64,000 nucleotides of DNA from Bauldia sp. (GCA_026126025.1 JAHCJZ010000005.1:62001-126000); one strand, 5' to 3'. Shown: positions 19,422 through 29,267, counted from the first letter of the stretch. The notes: generated by a model from the sequence alone, not told the origin. Program-made: numbers and translations.

Positions 19422-21722
19422 GTGGCAAGTATCGCGGATACGCAGCCGGACGGTCTGGTGGCCGGGCCGGCGAAGACGGGTGAAACGCCTGCTGACACCG
19501 GACGCTGGGTCCGCATCATCGGCTACACCGCGGCCGGCTTCGCGATCGCCGGTGTCTGCGTCAGCTTCCTCGTCCTTCTCGGCCTCACGCCGATCGATCC
19601 GACGCCCGAGGTCAACAGCTGGGCGCTGATCGTCAACGGCGCGGTCCTCATCGTGCTGATCGGCGCGCTGGCGTGGGAGCTGTCGCGGCTGATCCAGGCG
19701 CGCCGGCGCGGCCAGGCCGCCGCCCGCCTTCACGGCCGGATCATCGCTCTCTTCAGCGCCGTCGCCGTCACGCCGGCGATCCTGGTGGCGGTGGTCGCCA
19801 GCATCACGCTCGACCGCGGGCTCGACAACTGGTTCTCCAACACGATGCAGGAGACCGTGAACAGCTCGGTCGCCCTGGCCGACGAGTATGTCGACGTCAT
19901 CAGCGCCCAGCTGATGAGCGACGTGTCGCAGATGGCGGCGACCCTCGAGAACCGGTCGCCCTTCGAGGCCGATCTTTCCGGCGCCTATTTCGCGCAGGTC
20001 ACCGAGAGCTTCGGCTTCCGCTCCGCCGTGCTGATGGACGCCGACGGCAACACCCAGCGCGAGGCGGTCGCTCCCGGCGCGAGCTATCCGCAGGTGCCGG
20101 AGATCGCGCTCGCCAATGCCGTGGCCGATCCCGCGGTGCGCCAACTGATCCGCCCGGGGCAGGGGCCCGAAAGCATCAACCTCATCGGCGCGATCGTGAC
20201 GGTGCCCAACGTCCCCGGCGGCTATCTCTATGTCGTGCGGGAGTTTGACATGGCGGCGGCGCAGAACCTCCTCGCCGCCCGGTCGAATGCGGCGGCCTAT
20301 GCCGCCAACCTGGAGAACCGCAACGTCACCCAGATGGCGTGGGGCGTCCTCTTCTTCGGCGTCTCGATCGTCGTGCTGGTGGTCGCCGTGTGGTTCGGCC
20401 TCGGCGTCGCCAACCGCATCGTCTCGCCGATCCGCCGCCTCATCGGTGCCGCGAACCGGGTCGCGGCGGGCGACCTTCGCGGCCAGGTCGCGGTGCGCCG
20501 CTCGGACGGCGACATCGGCACGCTCGGCGAGAGCTTCAACCGCATGACCGCGCAGCTCCTGACGCAGCGCGAGGAGCTGATAGGCGCGAGCGAGCAGATC
20601 GACAGCCGCCGGCGCTTCATCGAGGCCGTGCTGTCGGGCGTCACCGCGGGCGTCCTCGGCGTCGACCGCGAGGCGCGGGTGACCATCCTCAACCGCACCG
20701 CGCTCCGCCTTCTCCACGCCTCGCCCGATTCCGCGCTCGGCGCGCCGGTGGTCGACCTCGTTCCCGAACTGCTGCCGCTGATGACGACAGTGCTGGCCGA
20801 GGATCGCCGGGAATACAGCGACCAGGTCACGCTGACCCGCGCCGGGCGGCCGCGGACCGTCAATGTGCGCGTCACGACCGAGAGCACGGCGACCGAGAAC
20901 CATGGCTACGTCATCACCATGGACGACATCACCGACCTCGTGGCGGCGCAGCGCACCTCGGCCTGGGCGGACGTGGCGCGCCGCATCGCGCATGAGATCA
21001 AGAACCCGCTGACGCCGATCCAGCTGTCGGCCGAGCGCCTCCGCCGCAAGTTCGGCAAGACGATCGTCGACGACCGCGCCGTGTTCGATCAATGCACCGA
21101 GACGATCATCCGCCAGGTCGGCGACATCGGGCGGATGGTCGACGAGTTCTCCGCCTTCGCCCGCATGCCGAAGCCGGCGCTGGAGGAGCGCGACCTTCGC
21201 GATTCCGTCCGTGAGGCGACCTTCCTGATGCAGGTCGGCAATCCGGAGATCGACATCGTTCTCGACCTCCCCGACGAACCTATGCCGGGGCGGTTCGATT
21301 CCCGCCTCCTGACCCAGGCGGTGACCAATCTGATCAAGAACGGCTCGGAGGCGATCGTCGGCCTGACCGGCCCCGCCGAGAAGGGGCGGATCGAGGTGTC
21401 GGCCTTCCGGTCCGAGGACTGCTATGTGGTGGCGGTCACCGACAACGGGATCGGGCTGCCGAAGGAGGATCGCCACCGGCTGCTCGAGCCCTACATGACC
21501 ACCCGGGAAAAGGGGACCGGTCTCGGCCTTGCCATCGTGCGAAAGATCGCGGAGGACCATGCCGGCAAGATCGAGCTTCTCGACGCGCCGGCGGTGGCGA
21601 CCGGCGGGCATGGCGCGACGGTGCGGCTGGTGTTCCCGGTGAGCGGCGTGGCGCCGGGGGCGGCCAATGGGGCGGCGAAGGAAAGGACCGAGCCGAGCGC
21701 GCTCGGGACGGCGGCAGAGTAG
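19422..21722 (+). CDS. ntrY: Nitrogen regulation sensor histidine kinase NtrY
   Basis: A 766-residue membrane kinase. Several hydrophobic helices occupy the first 100 residues and another lies near residue 310; a large periplasmic region lies between. They are followed by HAMP (VANRIVSPIRRLIGAANRVAAG), a PAS domain and the kinase core with the H-box [20 protein letters not shown] near residue 523, then NLIKNGSEAI and GTGLGLAIV. NtrY pairs with NtrX and responds to nitrogen, redox or envelope signals depending on species. The start is a GTG at 19422; no better in-frame start before the first helix was seen. Confidence 0.94.
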   Translation: MASIADTQPDGLVAGPAKTGETPADTGRWVRIIGYTAAGFAIAGVCVSFLVLLGLTPIDPTPEVNSWALIVNGAVLIVLIGALAWELSRLIQARRRGQAAARLHGRIIALFSAVAVTPAILVAVVASITLDRGLDNWFSNTMQETVNSSVALADEYVDVISAQLMSDVSQMAATLENRSPFEADLSGAYFAQVTESFGFRSAVLMDADGNTQREAVAPGASYPQVPEIALANAVADPAVRQLIRPGQGPESINLIGAIVTVPNVPGGYLYVVREFDMAAAQNLLAARSNAAAYAANLENRNVTQMAWGVLFFGVSIVVLVVAVWFGLGVANRIVSPIRRLIGAANRVAAGDLRGQVAVRRSDGDIGTLGESFNRMTAQLLTQREELIGASEQIDSRRRFIEAVLSGVTAGVLGVDREARVTILNRTALRLLHASPDSALGAPVVDLVPELLPLMTTVLAEDRREYSDQVTLTRAGRPRTVNVRVTTESTATENHGYVITMDDITDLVAAQRTSAWADVARRIAHEIKNPLTPIQLSAERLRRKFGKTIVDDRAVFDQCTETIIRQVGDIGRMVDEFSAFARMPKPALEERDLRDSVREATFLMQVGNPEIDIVLDLPDEPMPGRFDSRLLTQAVTNLIKNGSEAIVGLTGPAEKGRIEVSAFRSEDCYVVAVTDNGIGLPKEDRHRLLEPYMTTREKGTGLGLAIVRKIAEDHAGKIELLDAPAVATGGHGATVRLVFPVSGVAPGAANGAAKERTEPSALGTAAE

Positions 21723-21728
21723 AGGCGG

Positions 21729-23096
21729 ATGGCGTACGACATTCTCATCGTGGATGACGAGGCCGACATCCGCGAGCTCGTGTCCGGCATTCTGGACGAC
21801 GAAGGCTATGGCACCCGCGTTGCAGCGGATTCCGACGGCGCGCTGGCCGAGGTCGCCAAGCGCCGGCCGTCGCTCGTTTTCCTCGACATCTGGCTGCAGG
21901 GCAGCCGGCTCGACGGCCTTGCCGTGCTCGACGAGATCCACAACACCTATCCCGAGGTGCCGGTGATCATCATCTCCGGCCACGGCAACATCGAAACCGC
22001 GGTTTCGGCGATCAAGCGCGGCGCCTACGATTACATCGAGAAGCCGTTCAAGGCGGACCGGCTGGTGCGCATCACCGAGATGGCGATCGACGCCTACAAG
22101 CTCCGCCGCGAGGTCCGCGACCTGCGTGAACGCGCCGGCGACACGCTCGGCCTCGTCGGGAAATCCTCCGCAATCAACCAGCTCCGCCAGCTGATCGAGA
22201 AGGTCGCGCCCGCCAACAGCCGCATCCTCATCACCGGGCCGTCCGGCTCCGGCAAGGAGCTCGCGGCGCGCACCATCCATGCCTATTCGGCGCGCTCGGG
22301 CGGGCCGTTCGTGGTGGTCAACGCCGCCACGATCACGCCGGAGCGGATGGAGGAGGCGCTGTTCGGCACCGACACCAATGGCGCCGCGGCGCGGAAGGTC
22401 GGCGCGCTGGAGGAAGCCCATGGCGGCACGCTCTTCCTCGACGAAGTCGCCGACATGCCGCGCGAGACGCAGAACAAGATCCTCCGCGTCCTCGTCGAGC
22501 AGACCTTCCAGCGCGTCGGCGGCTCGCAGAAAGTCCAGGTCGACGTCCGGGTGATCTCCTCCACCGCGCGCGACCTGGAGCGCGAGATCGCGGAAGGCGC
22601 GTTCCGCGAGGACCTCTTCCACCGCCTCGCTGTGGTGCCGCTGCGGGTGCCTGCGCTGGCCGAGCGCCGCGACGACATCCCGGCGCTGGTCGACCATTTC
22701 CTTGAGCAGATCTCGCGGCAGACCGGGCTTCCGGTCCGCCGCGTCGCGGCGGACGCGATGGCGATCCTCCAGGCGCACAGCTGGCCCGGCAACATCCGGC
22801 AGCTGCGCAACAATGTGGAGCGCCTCCTGATCCTTGCCCGCGGCGAGGCGTCCGAGGAGATCACCGCGACCATGCTGCCGGCCGAGATCGGCGAGATGCT
22901 GCCGGTGACGCCGGGGCGGGCGGGGGCGGAGCACCTGATGTCGATGCCGCTGCGCGAAGCGCGCGAAATCTTCGAGCGCGAATATCTTGCAGCGCAGGTC
23001 GCGCGCTTCGGCGGGAACATCTCGCGCACCGCCGAATTCGTCGGCATGGAGCGGTCGGCGCTCCACCGCAAACTGAAGTCGCTCGGCGTCTCCTGA
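21729..23096 (+). CDS. ntrX: Nitrogen regulation response regulator NtrX
   Basis: A 455-residue response regulator: receiver domain with Asp53 in LVFLDIWLQGS, AAA+ domain (Walker A GPSGSGKELAA, Walker [14 protein letters not shown]) and a C-terminal Fis-type helix. The loop that should read GAFTGA is replaced by NGAAARKVG, so it should not open sigma-54 promoters the way NtrC does; this is known for NtrX of rhizobial relatives. It starts six bases after ntrY, in a clear ntrYX operon. Confidence 0.95.
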   Translation: MAYDILIVDDEADIRELVSGILDDEGYGTRVAADSDGALAEVAKRRPSLVFLDIWLQGSRLDGLAVLDEIHNTYPEVPVIIISGHGNIETAVSAIKRGAYDYIEKPFKADRLVRITEMAIDAYKLRREVRDLRERAGDTLGLVGKSSAINQLRQLIEKVAPANSRILITGPSGSGKELAARTIHAYSARSGGPFVVVNAATITPERMEEALFGTDTNGAAARKVGALEEAHGGTLFLDEVADMPRETQNKILRVLVEQTFQRVGGSQKVQVDVRVISSTARDLEREIAEGAFREDLFHRLAVVPLRVPALAERRDDIPALVDHFLEQISRQTGLPVRRVAADAMAILQAHSWPGNIRQLRNNVERLLILARGEASEEITATMLPAEIGEMLPVTPGRAGAEHLMSMPLREAREIFEREYLAAQVARFGGNISRTAEFVGMERSALHRKLKSLGVS

Positions 23097-23111
23097 TCGG
23101 GGCTATCGAAG

Positions 23112-24488
23112 ATGCGGGTGGTGATCTGTGGCGCCGGCCAGGTCGGCTATGGCATCGCCGAGCGCCTTGCCGCCGAGCAGAACGACGTGTCGGTCATCGA
23201 CACCTCGCCGCAGCTGATCCAGGCGATCCGCAACAATCTCGACGTGCGCGGCATGGTCGGCCATGGCGCCCATCCCGACGTGCTGGCGCAGGCCGGCGCG
23301 GAGGGCGCCGACATGATCATCGCCGTCACGCTGCATGACGAGGTGAACATGGTCGCCTGCCAGGTCGCCCATTCCCTCTTCAACGTGCCGACCAAGATCG
23401 CGCGCATTCGCGCCCAGAGCTACCGCGAGCCGCACTGGCGCGACCTCTACTCCAACGAGCACCTGCCGATCGACGTCATCATCTCGCCCGAGGTCGAGGT
23501 CGGCGAGATGGTGCTGCGCCGGCTGCAGCTTCCGGGCGCGTTCGACATCGTGCGCTTCGCCGACGAGAAGATCGCGGTGATCGGCGTCGAGTGCATGGAC
23601 GACTGCCCGGTGATCGACACGCCGCTGGCGCAGCTGACCGAGCTTTTCCCAGACCTCGAAGCGGTGGTGGTCGGCGTGGTGCGGGAGGGCGCGCTGTTCG
23701 TGCCGCGCTCGGCGGATTCCCTCAATGCCGGCGACCAGGTCTATGTCGTGGTCAACACCGACCAGCTGCGGCGCACCCTCGGCGTCTTCGGCCATGAGGA
23801 GCAGGAGGCGACCCGCGTCGTCATCGCCGGCGGCGGCAATATCGGGCTCTACGTCGCGCGGCTCCTCGAAGGCCGCGCCGCCCGGACCCGGACCAAGCTG
23901 ATCGAGATGAGCAAGCTGCGCGCCGGCGACATCGCCGACCAGCTGAAGCGGACCGTGGTGCTGAATGGCAGCGCCCTCGACCCCGACATCCTCCGCGAGG
24001 CCGACGTCGAGGATTCCGACACCGTCGTCGCGCTCACCAATGAGGACGAGATCAACATCCTCGCCTGCGTCATGGCGAAGAAGCTCGGCGCGCGGCGCAC
24101 CATGGCGCTGGTCAACAACCGCACCTTCGCCGGCATGAAGAAGAATCTCGGCATCGACGCGGTGATCGACCCGCGCGGCGTGACCGTGTCTAAGGTGCTC
24201 CAGCATGTCCGCCGCGGCCGCATCCGCGCCGTCCACAGCGTGCAGAACGGCGAGGCCGAGGTCATCGAGGCCGAGGCGCTGGAGACCTCGCCGCTGGTCG
24301 GCAAGCCGCTCCGCGAGCTCGACCTGCCCGAGGGCATCCGCATCGGCGCGGTCTATCGCGACGGGAGGGTCGCAATGCCGAACGGCGACCTCCAGATCGC
24401 CGCTGGCGACCGCATCGTCATCTTCGCGACCGCAGAGCGCGTCCGACAGGTCGAGCAGATGTTCCGCGTCAGCCTCGAGTTCTTCTAG
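23112..24488 (+). CDS. trkA: Trk potassium uptake system NAD-binding component TrkA
   Basis: A 458-residue peripheral protein with two Rossmann RCK-N/RCK-C units. The first begins MRVVICGAGQVGYGIAERLA and the second VVIAGGGNIGLYVARLLEG near residue 236; each is followed by a TrkA-C segment (the second ends in GDLQIAAGDRIVIFA). It binds NAD and gates the TrkH/TrkG channel, which is not in the window. The gene is 15 bases behind ntrX, the usual rhizobial position. Confidence 0.95.
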   Translation: MRVVICGAGQVGYGIAERLAAEQNDVSVIDTSPQLIQAIRNNLDVRGMVGHGAHPDVLAQAGAEGADMIIAVTLHDEVNMVACQVAHSLFNVPTKIARIRAQSYREPHWRDLYSNEHLPIDVIISPEVEVGEMVLRRLQLPGAFDIVRFADEKIAVIGVECMDDCPVIDTPLAQLTELFPDLEAVVVGVVREGALFVPRSADSLNAGDQVYVVVNTDQLRRTLGVFGHEEQEATRVVIAGGGNIGLYVARLLEGRAARTRTKLIEMSKLRAGDIADQLKRTVVLNGSALDPDILREADVEDSDTVVALTNEDEINILACVMAKKLGARRTMALVNNRTFAGMKKNLGIDAVIDPRGVTVSKVLQHVRRGRIRAVHSVQNGEAEVIEAEALETSPLVGKPLRELDLPEGIRIGAVYRDGRVAMPNGDLQIAAGDRIVIFATAERVRQVEQMFRVSLEFF

Positions 24489-24521
24489 GGCGCGCGATGC
24501 ATCGAGAAACCAACACAATTC

Positions 24522-24657
24522 ATCGTGTTCGTGTCCCGGGCGCAGCGCAGCACGAAGTGATGCGCTGCAGAACCGGGACCTACGCGGCCGCCGTGTGGAC
24601 CCCGGTTCTGCGGTGCAGGACTTCGTCCCGCACCGCGCCCGGGGAACGTGACGATGT
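24522..24657. repeat. Palindromic repeat element, family D (copy 1)
   Basis: About 136 bases with outer inverted ends catcgtgttcgtgtcccggg and gcccggggaacgtgacgatg. Inside are two further inverted pairs: gcagaaccgggacc against ggaccccggttctgc, and gcagcgcagcacgaag-type arms. It lies between trkA and the aminotransferase gene. A diverged copy is at 47864-48016. Confidence 0.8.
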
Positions 24658-24684
24658 GTGCTCTCTCGACGGCACCCTCTAACC

Positions 24685-25536
24685 GTGTCCCGGGTCGCCT
24701 ACGTCAATGGCCGCTATGTGCCGCTGCGCGATGCGATGGTTCACGTTGAGGATCGCGGCTATCAGCTGTCGGACGGGGTCTACGACGTCAGCGAGGTGGT
24801 CGATGGCCGGCTGATCGACGAGGACCGGCACTGGGCGCGGCTGGCCTATTCGCTGGGCGAGCTGCGGATTCGGCCGCCGATGGCCGAAAGCGCGCTTCGC
24901 CTCGTGGTGCGCGAGCTGGTGCGGCGGAACCGCATCCGCCACGGCCTGGTCTATCTCCAGGTCACCCGCGGCCGCGCGCCGCGCAACCACGCCTTCCCGG
25001 CCGTGCCGGTGCCGCCGTCGCTGGTCATCACGGCGCGCCGCGCCGATCCGGCCGCGGCCGCCCGGGCCACGAGCGGAATCGCGGTGATCACGGTGCCCGA
25101 GACGCGCTGGGCGCGGGTCGACATCAAGACGATCGGCCTCCTGCCCAACGTCCTCGCCAAGCAGGCGGCGAAGGAAGCCGGCGCGGCCGAAGCCTGGTTC
25201 GTCGATGCGCACGGCATCGTGAACGAGGGCTCGTCGAGCAATGCCTGGATCGTGACGCGGGGAGGGGAGGTGGTGACGGCCCCGGTCACGGCACCGATCC
25301 TTCGCGGCGTGACGCGGATCGCGGTCATCGAGATCGCCGCCGCGCTGGGCATTCCGGTCGCCGAGCGGCGCTTCACGCTGGCAGAAGCGCACGATGCGCG
25401 CGAGGCGTTCATCACCTCGACGACGACTCATGTGGCGCCGGTGGTGGTGATCGACGGTGTTGCCGTCGGCGACGGCGCGCCCGGCCCGATCACGATCGCG
25501 CTTCGCGAGGCCTTCGCGCGCCGCATCGCCGGATAG
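24685..25536 (+). CDS. dat: D-amino-acid aminotransferase (class IV, PLP)
   Basis: A 283-residue class IV aminotransferase. The opening VAYVNGRYVPLRDAMVHVEDRGYQLSDGVYDV is typical of D-alanine aminotransferases; the PLP lysine falls in IKTIGLLPNVLAKQAAKEAG, and EGSSSNAWIV is the conserved cofactor-binding segment. It interconverts D-alanine and D-glutamate. The related branched-chain and ADC lyase enzymes differ in these motifs, but exact substrate is inferred. The chosen start is GTG at 24685. In rhizobia a gene of this type also lies between trkA and hfq. Confidence 0.88.
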   Translation: MSRVAYVNGRYVPLRDAMVHVEDRGYQLSDGVYDVSEVVDGRLIDEDRHWARLAYSLGELRIRPPMAESALRLVVRELVRRNRIRHGLVYLQVTRGRAPRNHAFPAVPVPPSLVITARRADPAAAARATSGIAVITVPETRWARVDIKTIGLLPNVLAKQAAKEAGAAEAWFVDAHGIVNEGSSSNAWIVTRGGEVVTAPVTAPILRGVTRIAVIEIAAALGIPVAERRFTLAEAHDAREAFITSTTTHVAPVVVIDGVAVGDGAPGPITIALREAFARRIAG

Positions 25537-25683
25537 GTCATGGCGCATGCCCGCCGTTTGGGCTACAGCTTGGGCGGCGGCTGAGACGGCCCATGCAATC
25601 GATGATCGGGAGCTGAATGGTTCCGAACCGTCCTCAAGTCACCACGCGCACAAGAACGTAGAGCGGCTCAAAGAGTTAATAAG

Positions 25684-25941
25684 ATGGCGGACCGCAATCA
25701 AAATCTCCAAGACACCTTTCTCAACCATGTTCGGAAGCACAAGACTCCCCTGACGGTCTTTCTAGTCAACGGGGTCAAGCTTCAGGGTGTCGTGACCTGG
25801 TTTGACAATTTTTGCGTGCTGCTGCGGCGCGACGGTCATTCCCAGCTCGTCTACAAGCACGCGATTTCGACCGTGATGCCGGCGACGCCGCTGCAGCTGT
25901 TCGAAGCCGACGAGAGCGAAGAGAAGTCGTACTCTGACTGA
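25684..25941 (+). CDS. hfq: RNA-binding protein Hfq
   Basis: An 85-residue protein, nearly canonical: the Sm1 part ([20 protein letters not shown]) holds the proximal-face Gln, and the Sm2 motif YKHAISTV is intact. The acidic tail [12 protein letters not shown] is usual for alphaproteobacteria. The hexamer pairs small RNAs with messages and in this group also influences nitrogen control, which suits its place behind ntrBCYX. The upstream gap of 147 bases probably holds its promoter; the ribosome site is a weak aaagag. Confidence 0.97.
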   Translation: MADRNQNLQDTFLNHVRKHKTPLTVFLVNGVKLQGVVTWFDNFCVLLRRDGHSQLVYKHAISTVMPATPLQLFEADESEEKSYSD

Positions 25942-26008
25942 ACGCGAGCCTCCCGGGGGGACCGCAACGCCGCCGGCCGACGATGTCCGGCGCGGTGACC
26001 GCGCGCTC

Positions 26009-27298
26009 GTGCTCGTCCCGGTCCTGAAGGGGCAGGGGACGGCCGGGCGCCGCACGACCTCCGCCCGCGTCGAGGAGGCGGCGGGCCTCGCCGCCGCGAT
26101 CGCGCTCGAGGTCGTGGACGCCTTCCACGTGCCGCTGCAGACGCCGCGGCCGGGGACGCTGTTCGGCGACGGCAAGGTGGCCGAGATCGGCGCGCGGGTG
26201 GCGGCGGAGGAGATCGCGCTGGTCGTGGTCGATCACCCGCTATCGCCGGTGCAGCAGCGCAATCTCGAAAAGGCGTGGAAAACCAAGGTCATCGACCGTA
26301 CCGGCCTGATCCTGGAGATTTTCGGCGAGCGCGCCCAGACCAGCGAGGGCCGGCTCCAGGTCGAGCTGGCGCATCTCAACTACCAGAAGAGCCGGCTGGT
26401 GCGGTCATGGACCCACCTTGAGCGCCAGCGCGGCGGCTTCGGCTTCCTCGGCGGGCCGGGCGAAACCCAGATCGAGGCCGACCGCCGGCTGATCCAGGAG
26501 CGCATCGCCCGCATCGAGCGCGACCTCGAAAGCGCGGTGCAGCGTCGCCGCCTCCAGCGCGCCAACCGCAAGCGCGTGCCGCACCCGACGGTGGCGCTGG
26601 TCGGCTACACCAATGCCGGCAAGTCGACGCTGTTCAACCGACTGACGGCGGCGGACATCCGCGCCGAGGATCTCCTCTTCGCGACGCTCGATCCGACGCT
26701 GCGGCGCATCCGTCTGCCGCACGGCACGGTCGCGATCCTGTCGGACACGGTGGGGTTCATCTCGGACCTCCCGACGCATCTCGTCGCGGCCTTCCGCGCC
26801 ACGCTGGAGGAGGTGGTCGAGGCCGATATCATCCTCCATGTCCGCGACATCGCGCATCCCGACCAGGCCCATCAGGCCGCCGACGTTGCCGAGGTGCTGT
26901 CGCAGCTCGGCGTCGACGCCCGCTCGCCCGACCGGGTCATCGAGGTGTGGAACAAGGTCGACCTGCTGGCCGGCCGGCCGGCGCCCGCGCAGGAACCGGG
27001 CGGACCGGAAACGATCATGGTCTCGGCGCTGACGGGCGAGGGGATCGCAACGCTCCTCGACGCCATCGAGCGGCTTCTCAACGCGGCGCGGAGCTCGTTC
27101 CGGCTCCGCCTTTCCGGGCCGTCGCTCGGCAATCTCCATGCGCTCTACCAGCTCGGCGAGGTGCTGGAACGGAGCGAGGCGCCGGACGGATCGGTGACGG
27201 TGACGGTGCGCGTCGGCGAGAAGTCGCTGAGCGCGTTCCACCGCGCCTTCCCGCAGGCGATCCCGGAGAGCCGGCCGAACGTCACCGCGGCGGAATAG
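26009..27298 (+). CDS. hflX: GTPase HflX
   Basis: A ribosome-associated GTPase of about 429 residues. The glycine-rich N-terminal domain has [11 protein letters not shown] and [20 protein letters not shown]; the G motifs are [14 protein letters not shown] (G1), [10 protein letters not shown] (G2), [10 protein letters not shown] (G3) and WNKVDL (G4). It splits stalled or inactive ribosomes. The start is uncertain: the GTG at 26009 is the first good codon, but the frame is open back into the hfq end with no ATG, so translation might begin slightly upstream at a rarer codon. The 3' end overlaps convergent mazG by 17 bases. Confidence 0.94.
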   Translation: MLVPVLKGQGTAGRRTTSARVEEAAGLAAAIALEVVDAFHVPLQTPRPGTLFGDGKVAEIGARVAAEEIALVVVDHPLSPVQQRNLEKAWKTKVIDRTGLILEIFGERAQTSEGRLQVELAHLNYQKSRLVRSWTHLERQRGGFGFLGGPGETQIEADRRLIQERIARIERDLESAVQRRRLQRANRKRVPHPTVALVGYTNAGKSTLFNRLTAADIRAEDLLFATLDPTLRRIRLPHGTVAILSDTVGFISDLPTHLVAAFRATLEEVVEADIILHVRDIAHPDQAHQAADVAEVLSQLGVDARSPDRVIEVWNKVDLLAGRPAPAQEPGGPETIMVSALTGEGIATLLDAIERLLNAARSSFRLRLSGPSLGNLHALYQLGEVLERSEAPDGSVTVTVRVGEKSLSAFHRAFPQAIPESRPNVTAAE

Positions 27299-28100
27299 CG
27301 TCGCGCTCGGCCGCTTTGGCGGCGTCCCAGGCGGCCTCCATCTCGTCCAGCGTCGCCTTCGCGATCGGTCGGCCGGCCGAGGCGAGGGCGCCTTCCACCG
27401 CGCGGAAGCGGCGCATGAATTTGGCATTGCTCCGCCGCAGCGCGCGCTCGGGATCGACCTTGAGGTGCCGCGCGAGGTTGGCCGCGGCGAACAGCACATC
27501 GCCGATCTCGTCCTCGATCCGGTCGGCGTCGCCACCCGAGTCGATCTCCGCGACGACCTCGTCGATCTCCTCGCGAAGCTTGGCGACCACCGGCGCCGTC
27601 TCCGCCCAGTCGAAGCCGACCCTGGCGGCGCGCTTCTGCAGCTTGACCGCACGGGTCAGGGCAGGGAGGTTCACCGGCACGCCGTCGAGCACGCCCTCGC
27701 CCGTCACGTCGCCCTTCTCCGCCCGCTCCTCCTCCTTCATCCGGTCCCACGCGCCCTCCGGCAGACCGGCCGCGCGCGCCGCCGCGTCGCCGAAGACATG
27801 CGGATGCCGGCAGATCATCTTCGCGGTGATCGCCTCGACCACGTCGCCGAACGAGAAGGCGCCCAACTCCTCGGCGAGGCGCGCGTGATAGGCGACCTGG
27901 AGGAGGAGGTCGCCCAGCTCGTCCTTGAGGTCCGCGAGGTCGCTCCGCTCGATCGCGTCCGCGACCTCATACGCTTCCTCGATCGTGTAGGGCGCGATCG
28001 ACGCGAAGTCCTGCTTCAGATCCCACGGACAGCCGGTCTCAGGGTGCCGGAGCGCCGCCATGATGGCGATCAGCCGCTCGATGTCGCGCGACGGCTCCAT
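27282..28100 (-). CDS. mazG: Nucleoside triphosphate pyrophosphohydrolase MazG
   Basis: A 272-residue protein with two MazG folds. The first has [16 protein letters not shown] and the metal-binding [11 protein letters not shown]...[13 protein letters not shown]; the second has [16 protein letters not shown]...[20 protein letters not shown]. It hydrolyses abnormal or excess NTPs, including (in E. coli) effects on ppGpp levels. The ATG of [10 protein letters not shown] is preferred; an ATG 27 bases upstream is in frame. It converges on hflX with a 17-base overlap. A double repeat region follows on its 5' side. Confidence 0.94.
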   Translation of the reverse strand: MEPSRDIERLIAIMAALRHPETGCPWDLKQDFASIAPYTIEEAYEVADAIERSDLADLKDELGDLLLQVAYHARLAEELGAFSFGDVVEAITAKMICRHPHVFGDAAARAAGLPEGAWDRMKEEERAEKGDVTGEGVLDGVPVNLPALTRAVKLQKRAARVGFDWAETAPVVAKLREEIDEVVAEIDSGGDADRIEDEIGDVLFAAANLARHLKVDPERALRRSNAKFMRRFRAVEGALASAGRPIAKATLDEMEAAWDAAKAAERDAIPPR

Positions 28101-28131
28101 GGCCGACCTCCCGCTGTTTGACCCCACTGAT

Positions 28132-28215
28132 CGTCACCCCGGCGAAGGCCGGGGTCCAGAAGCGGCAAGCTCTGTGCTCGCGGCTCCTGGATTCCGGCCT
28201 TCGCCGAAAGGACGA
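28132..28215. repeat. Palindromic repeat element, family B (copy 1, complete)
   Basis: Two inverted halves about 25 bases apart: cgtcaccccggcgaaggccg with the adjacent gggtccag, and ctggattccggccttcgccg. Each half is itself a hairpin. This type is widespread between genes of alphaproteobacteria. It lies upstream of mazG, together with a family C element about 110 bases to the right; the bases between (28216-28326) hold nothing recognisable. Confidence 0.85.
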
Positions 28216-28326
28216 CAGATGATTCGCATAAGACATATTATGGAACTGATGCTTGGCGGATACGTGGCGGCAATTGTCGGAAAGCGAAGCCGTATCAATC
28301 CGTTCGACGAAGTTCCTCATACCTCC

Positions 28327-28429
28327 GACCTCATCCTGAGGTGCCCGGCGAAGCCGGGCCTCGAAGGACCCGCCGGTGCGCTCCTGCCGTCCTTCGAGGC
28401 TCGCTACGCTCGCACCTCAGGACGAGGCC
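28327..28429. repeat. Palindromic repeat element, family C (copy 2)
   Basis: The halves are cctcatcctgaggtgcccgg...cctcgaagg and ccgtccttcgaggctcgcta...cacctcaggacgagg. The same two half types as at 13793-13895 are used in reverse order. It lies directly downstream of the MBL hydrolase gene (minus strand), where its hairpins could terminate transcription of the long metG cluster. Confidence 0.8.
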
Positions 28430-28449
28430 GAGGTTGTTTGCCGACCGGC

Positions 28450-29262
28450 TCATCGGTCGATGTCGAGCTCGAACGTCATGCCGTCATAGGCGGGCTCGAT
28501 ATGCGCCGGCAGGTCGCGGTGGAGCGCGTTGTAGTCGAGGTCGGTCGTCATGTGGGTCAGGATGGCGCGGCGCGGCTTGATGCGGTCGATCCAGTCCAGC
28601 GCTTGGTCGAGCGACAGATGGCTCGGATGCGGGCGCGGCCGCAGCGCGTCGACGATCCAGATGTCGAGGTCGGCCAGGAACGGGAGCGAATCCTCCGGCA
28701 CGTCGCTGATGTCGCAGGAATAGGCCAGGCCCCCGAGCCTGAAGCCGAGCGATTCGATGTCGCCGTGGGTCTGGCGGTACGGCAGGAGGCTGACCGGGCC
28801 GCCCGGGCCGTCGATGGTCAGCGGCACGCCGGGCGTCAGCCTGTGCCGGTCGAGGAACGGCGGATAGGCGCTGCCGGGCGGTGTGGCGAAGCAATAGCCG
28901 AAGCCCTGGTCAAGCCGCTCCTGCGTCGCGTCGTCGGTGTAGACCGGAACGCGGCGCTGCGCGTTCATCCAGAAGGCGCGAAGATCGTCGATGCCGTGGA
29001 CATGGTCGGCATGGGAGTGCGTGTAGACGACGCCATCGATGCTGGTGACGTTGGCGGCGAGGAGCTGCGCGCGAAGGTCGGGCCCAGTGTCGATGACGAC
29101 GCGGGTCGGCTCGCGCCCGTCGCCGAAGCGCTCGATCAGCGCGGAGCAGCGGGTGCGGAGGTTCTTCGGCTCGCGCGGGTCGCAGGCCCCCCAGTCGCCG
29201 TTGATGCGGGGCACGCCGGGCGACGCGCCGCAGCCCATGATGGTGAAGCGGTGGCGGGCCAT
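28450..29262 (-). CDS. MBL-fold metallo-hydrolase (PhnP-like)
   Basis: A 270-residue metallo-beta-lactamase-fold protein. The zinc motif THSHADHVHG gives His82, His84, Asp86 and His87; a later GDIESLGFRLGGLAYSCDISD and a closing LTHMTTDLDYNAL supply the remaining ligands. The opening FTIMGCGASPGVPRINGDWGAC is characteristic of the PhnP-like cyclic phosphodiesterase group. The natural substrate is unknown. It lies five bases downstream of tatD, in the tatD-metG-holB-tmk cluster where such a gene is commonly found. Confidence 0.88.
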   Translation of the reverse strand: MARHRFTIMGCGASPGVPRINGDWGACDPREPKNLRTRCSALIERFGDGREPTRVVIDTGPDLRAQLLAANVTSIDGVVYTHSHADHVHGIDDLRAFWMNAQRRVPVYTDDATQERLDQGFGYCFATPPGSAYPPFLDRHRLTPGVPLTIDGPGGPVSLLPYRQTHGDIESLGFRLGGLAYSCDISDVPEDSLPFLADLDIWIVDALRPRPHPSHLSLDQALDWIDRIKPRRAILTHMTTDLDYNALHRDLPAHIEPAYDGMTFELDIDR

Positions 29263-29267
29263 CCCCG

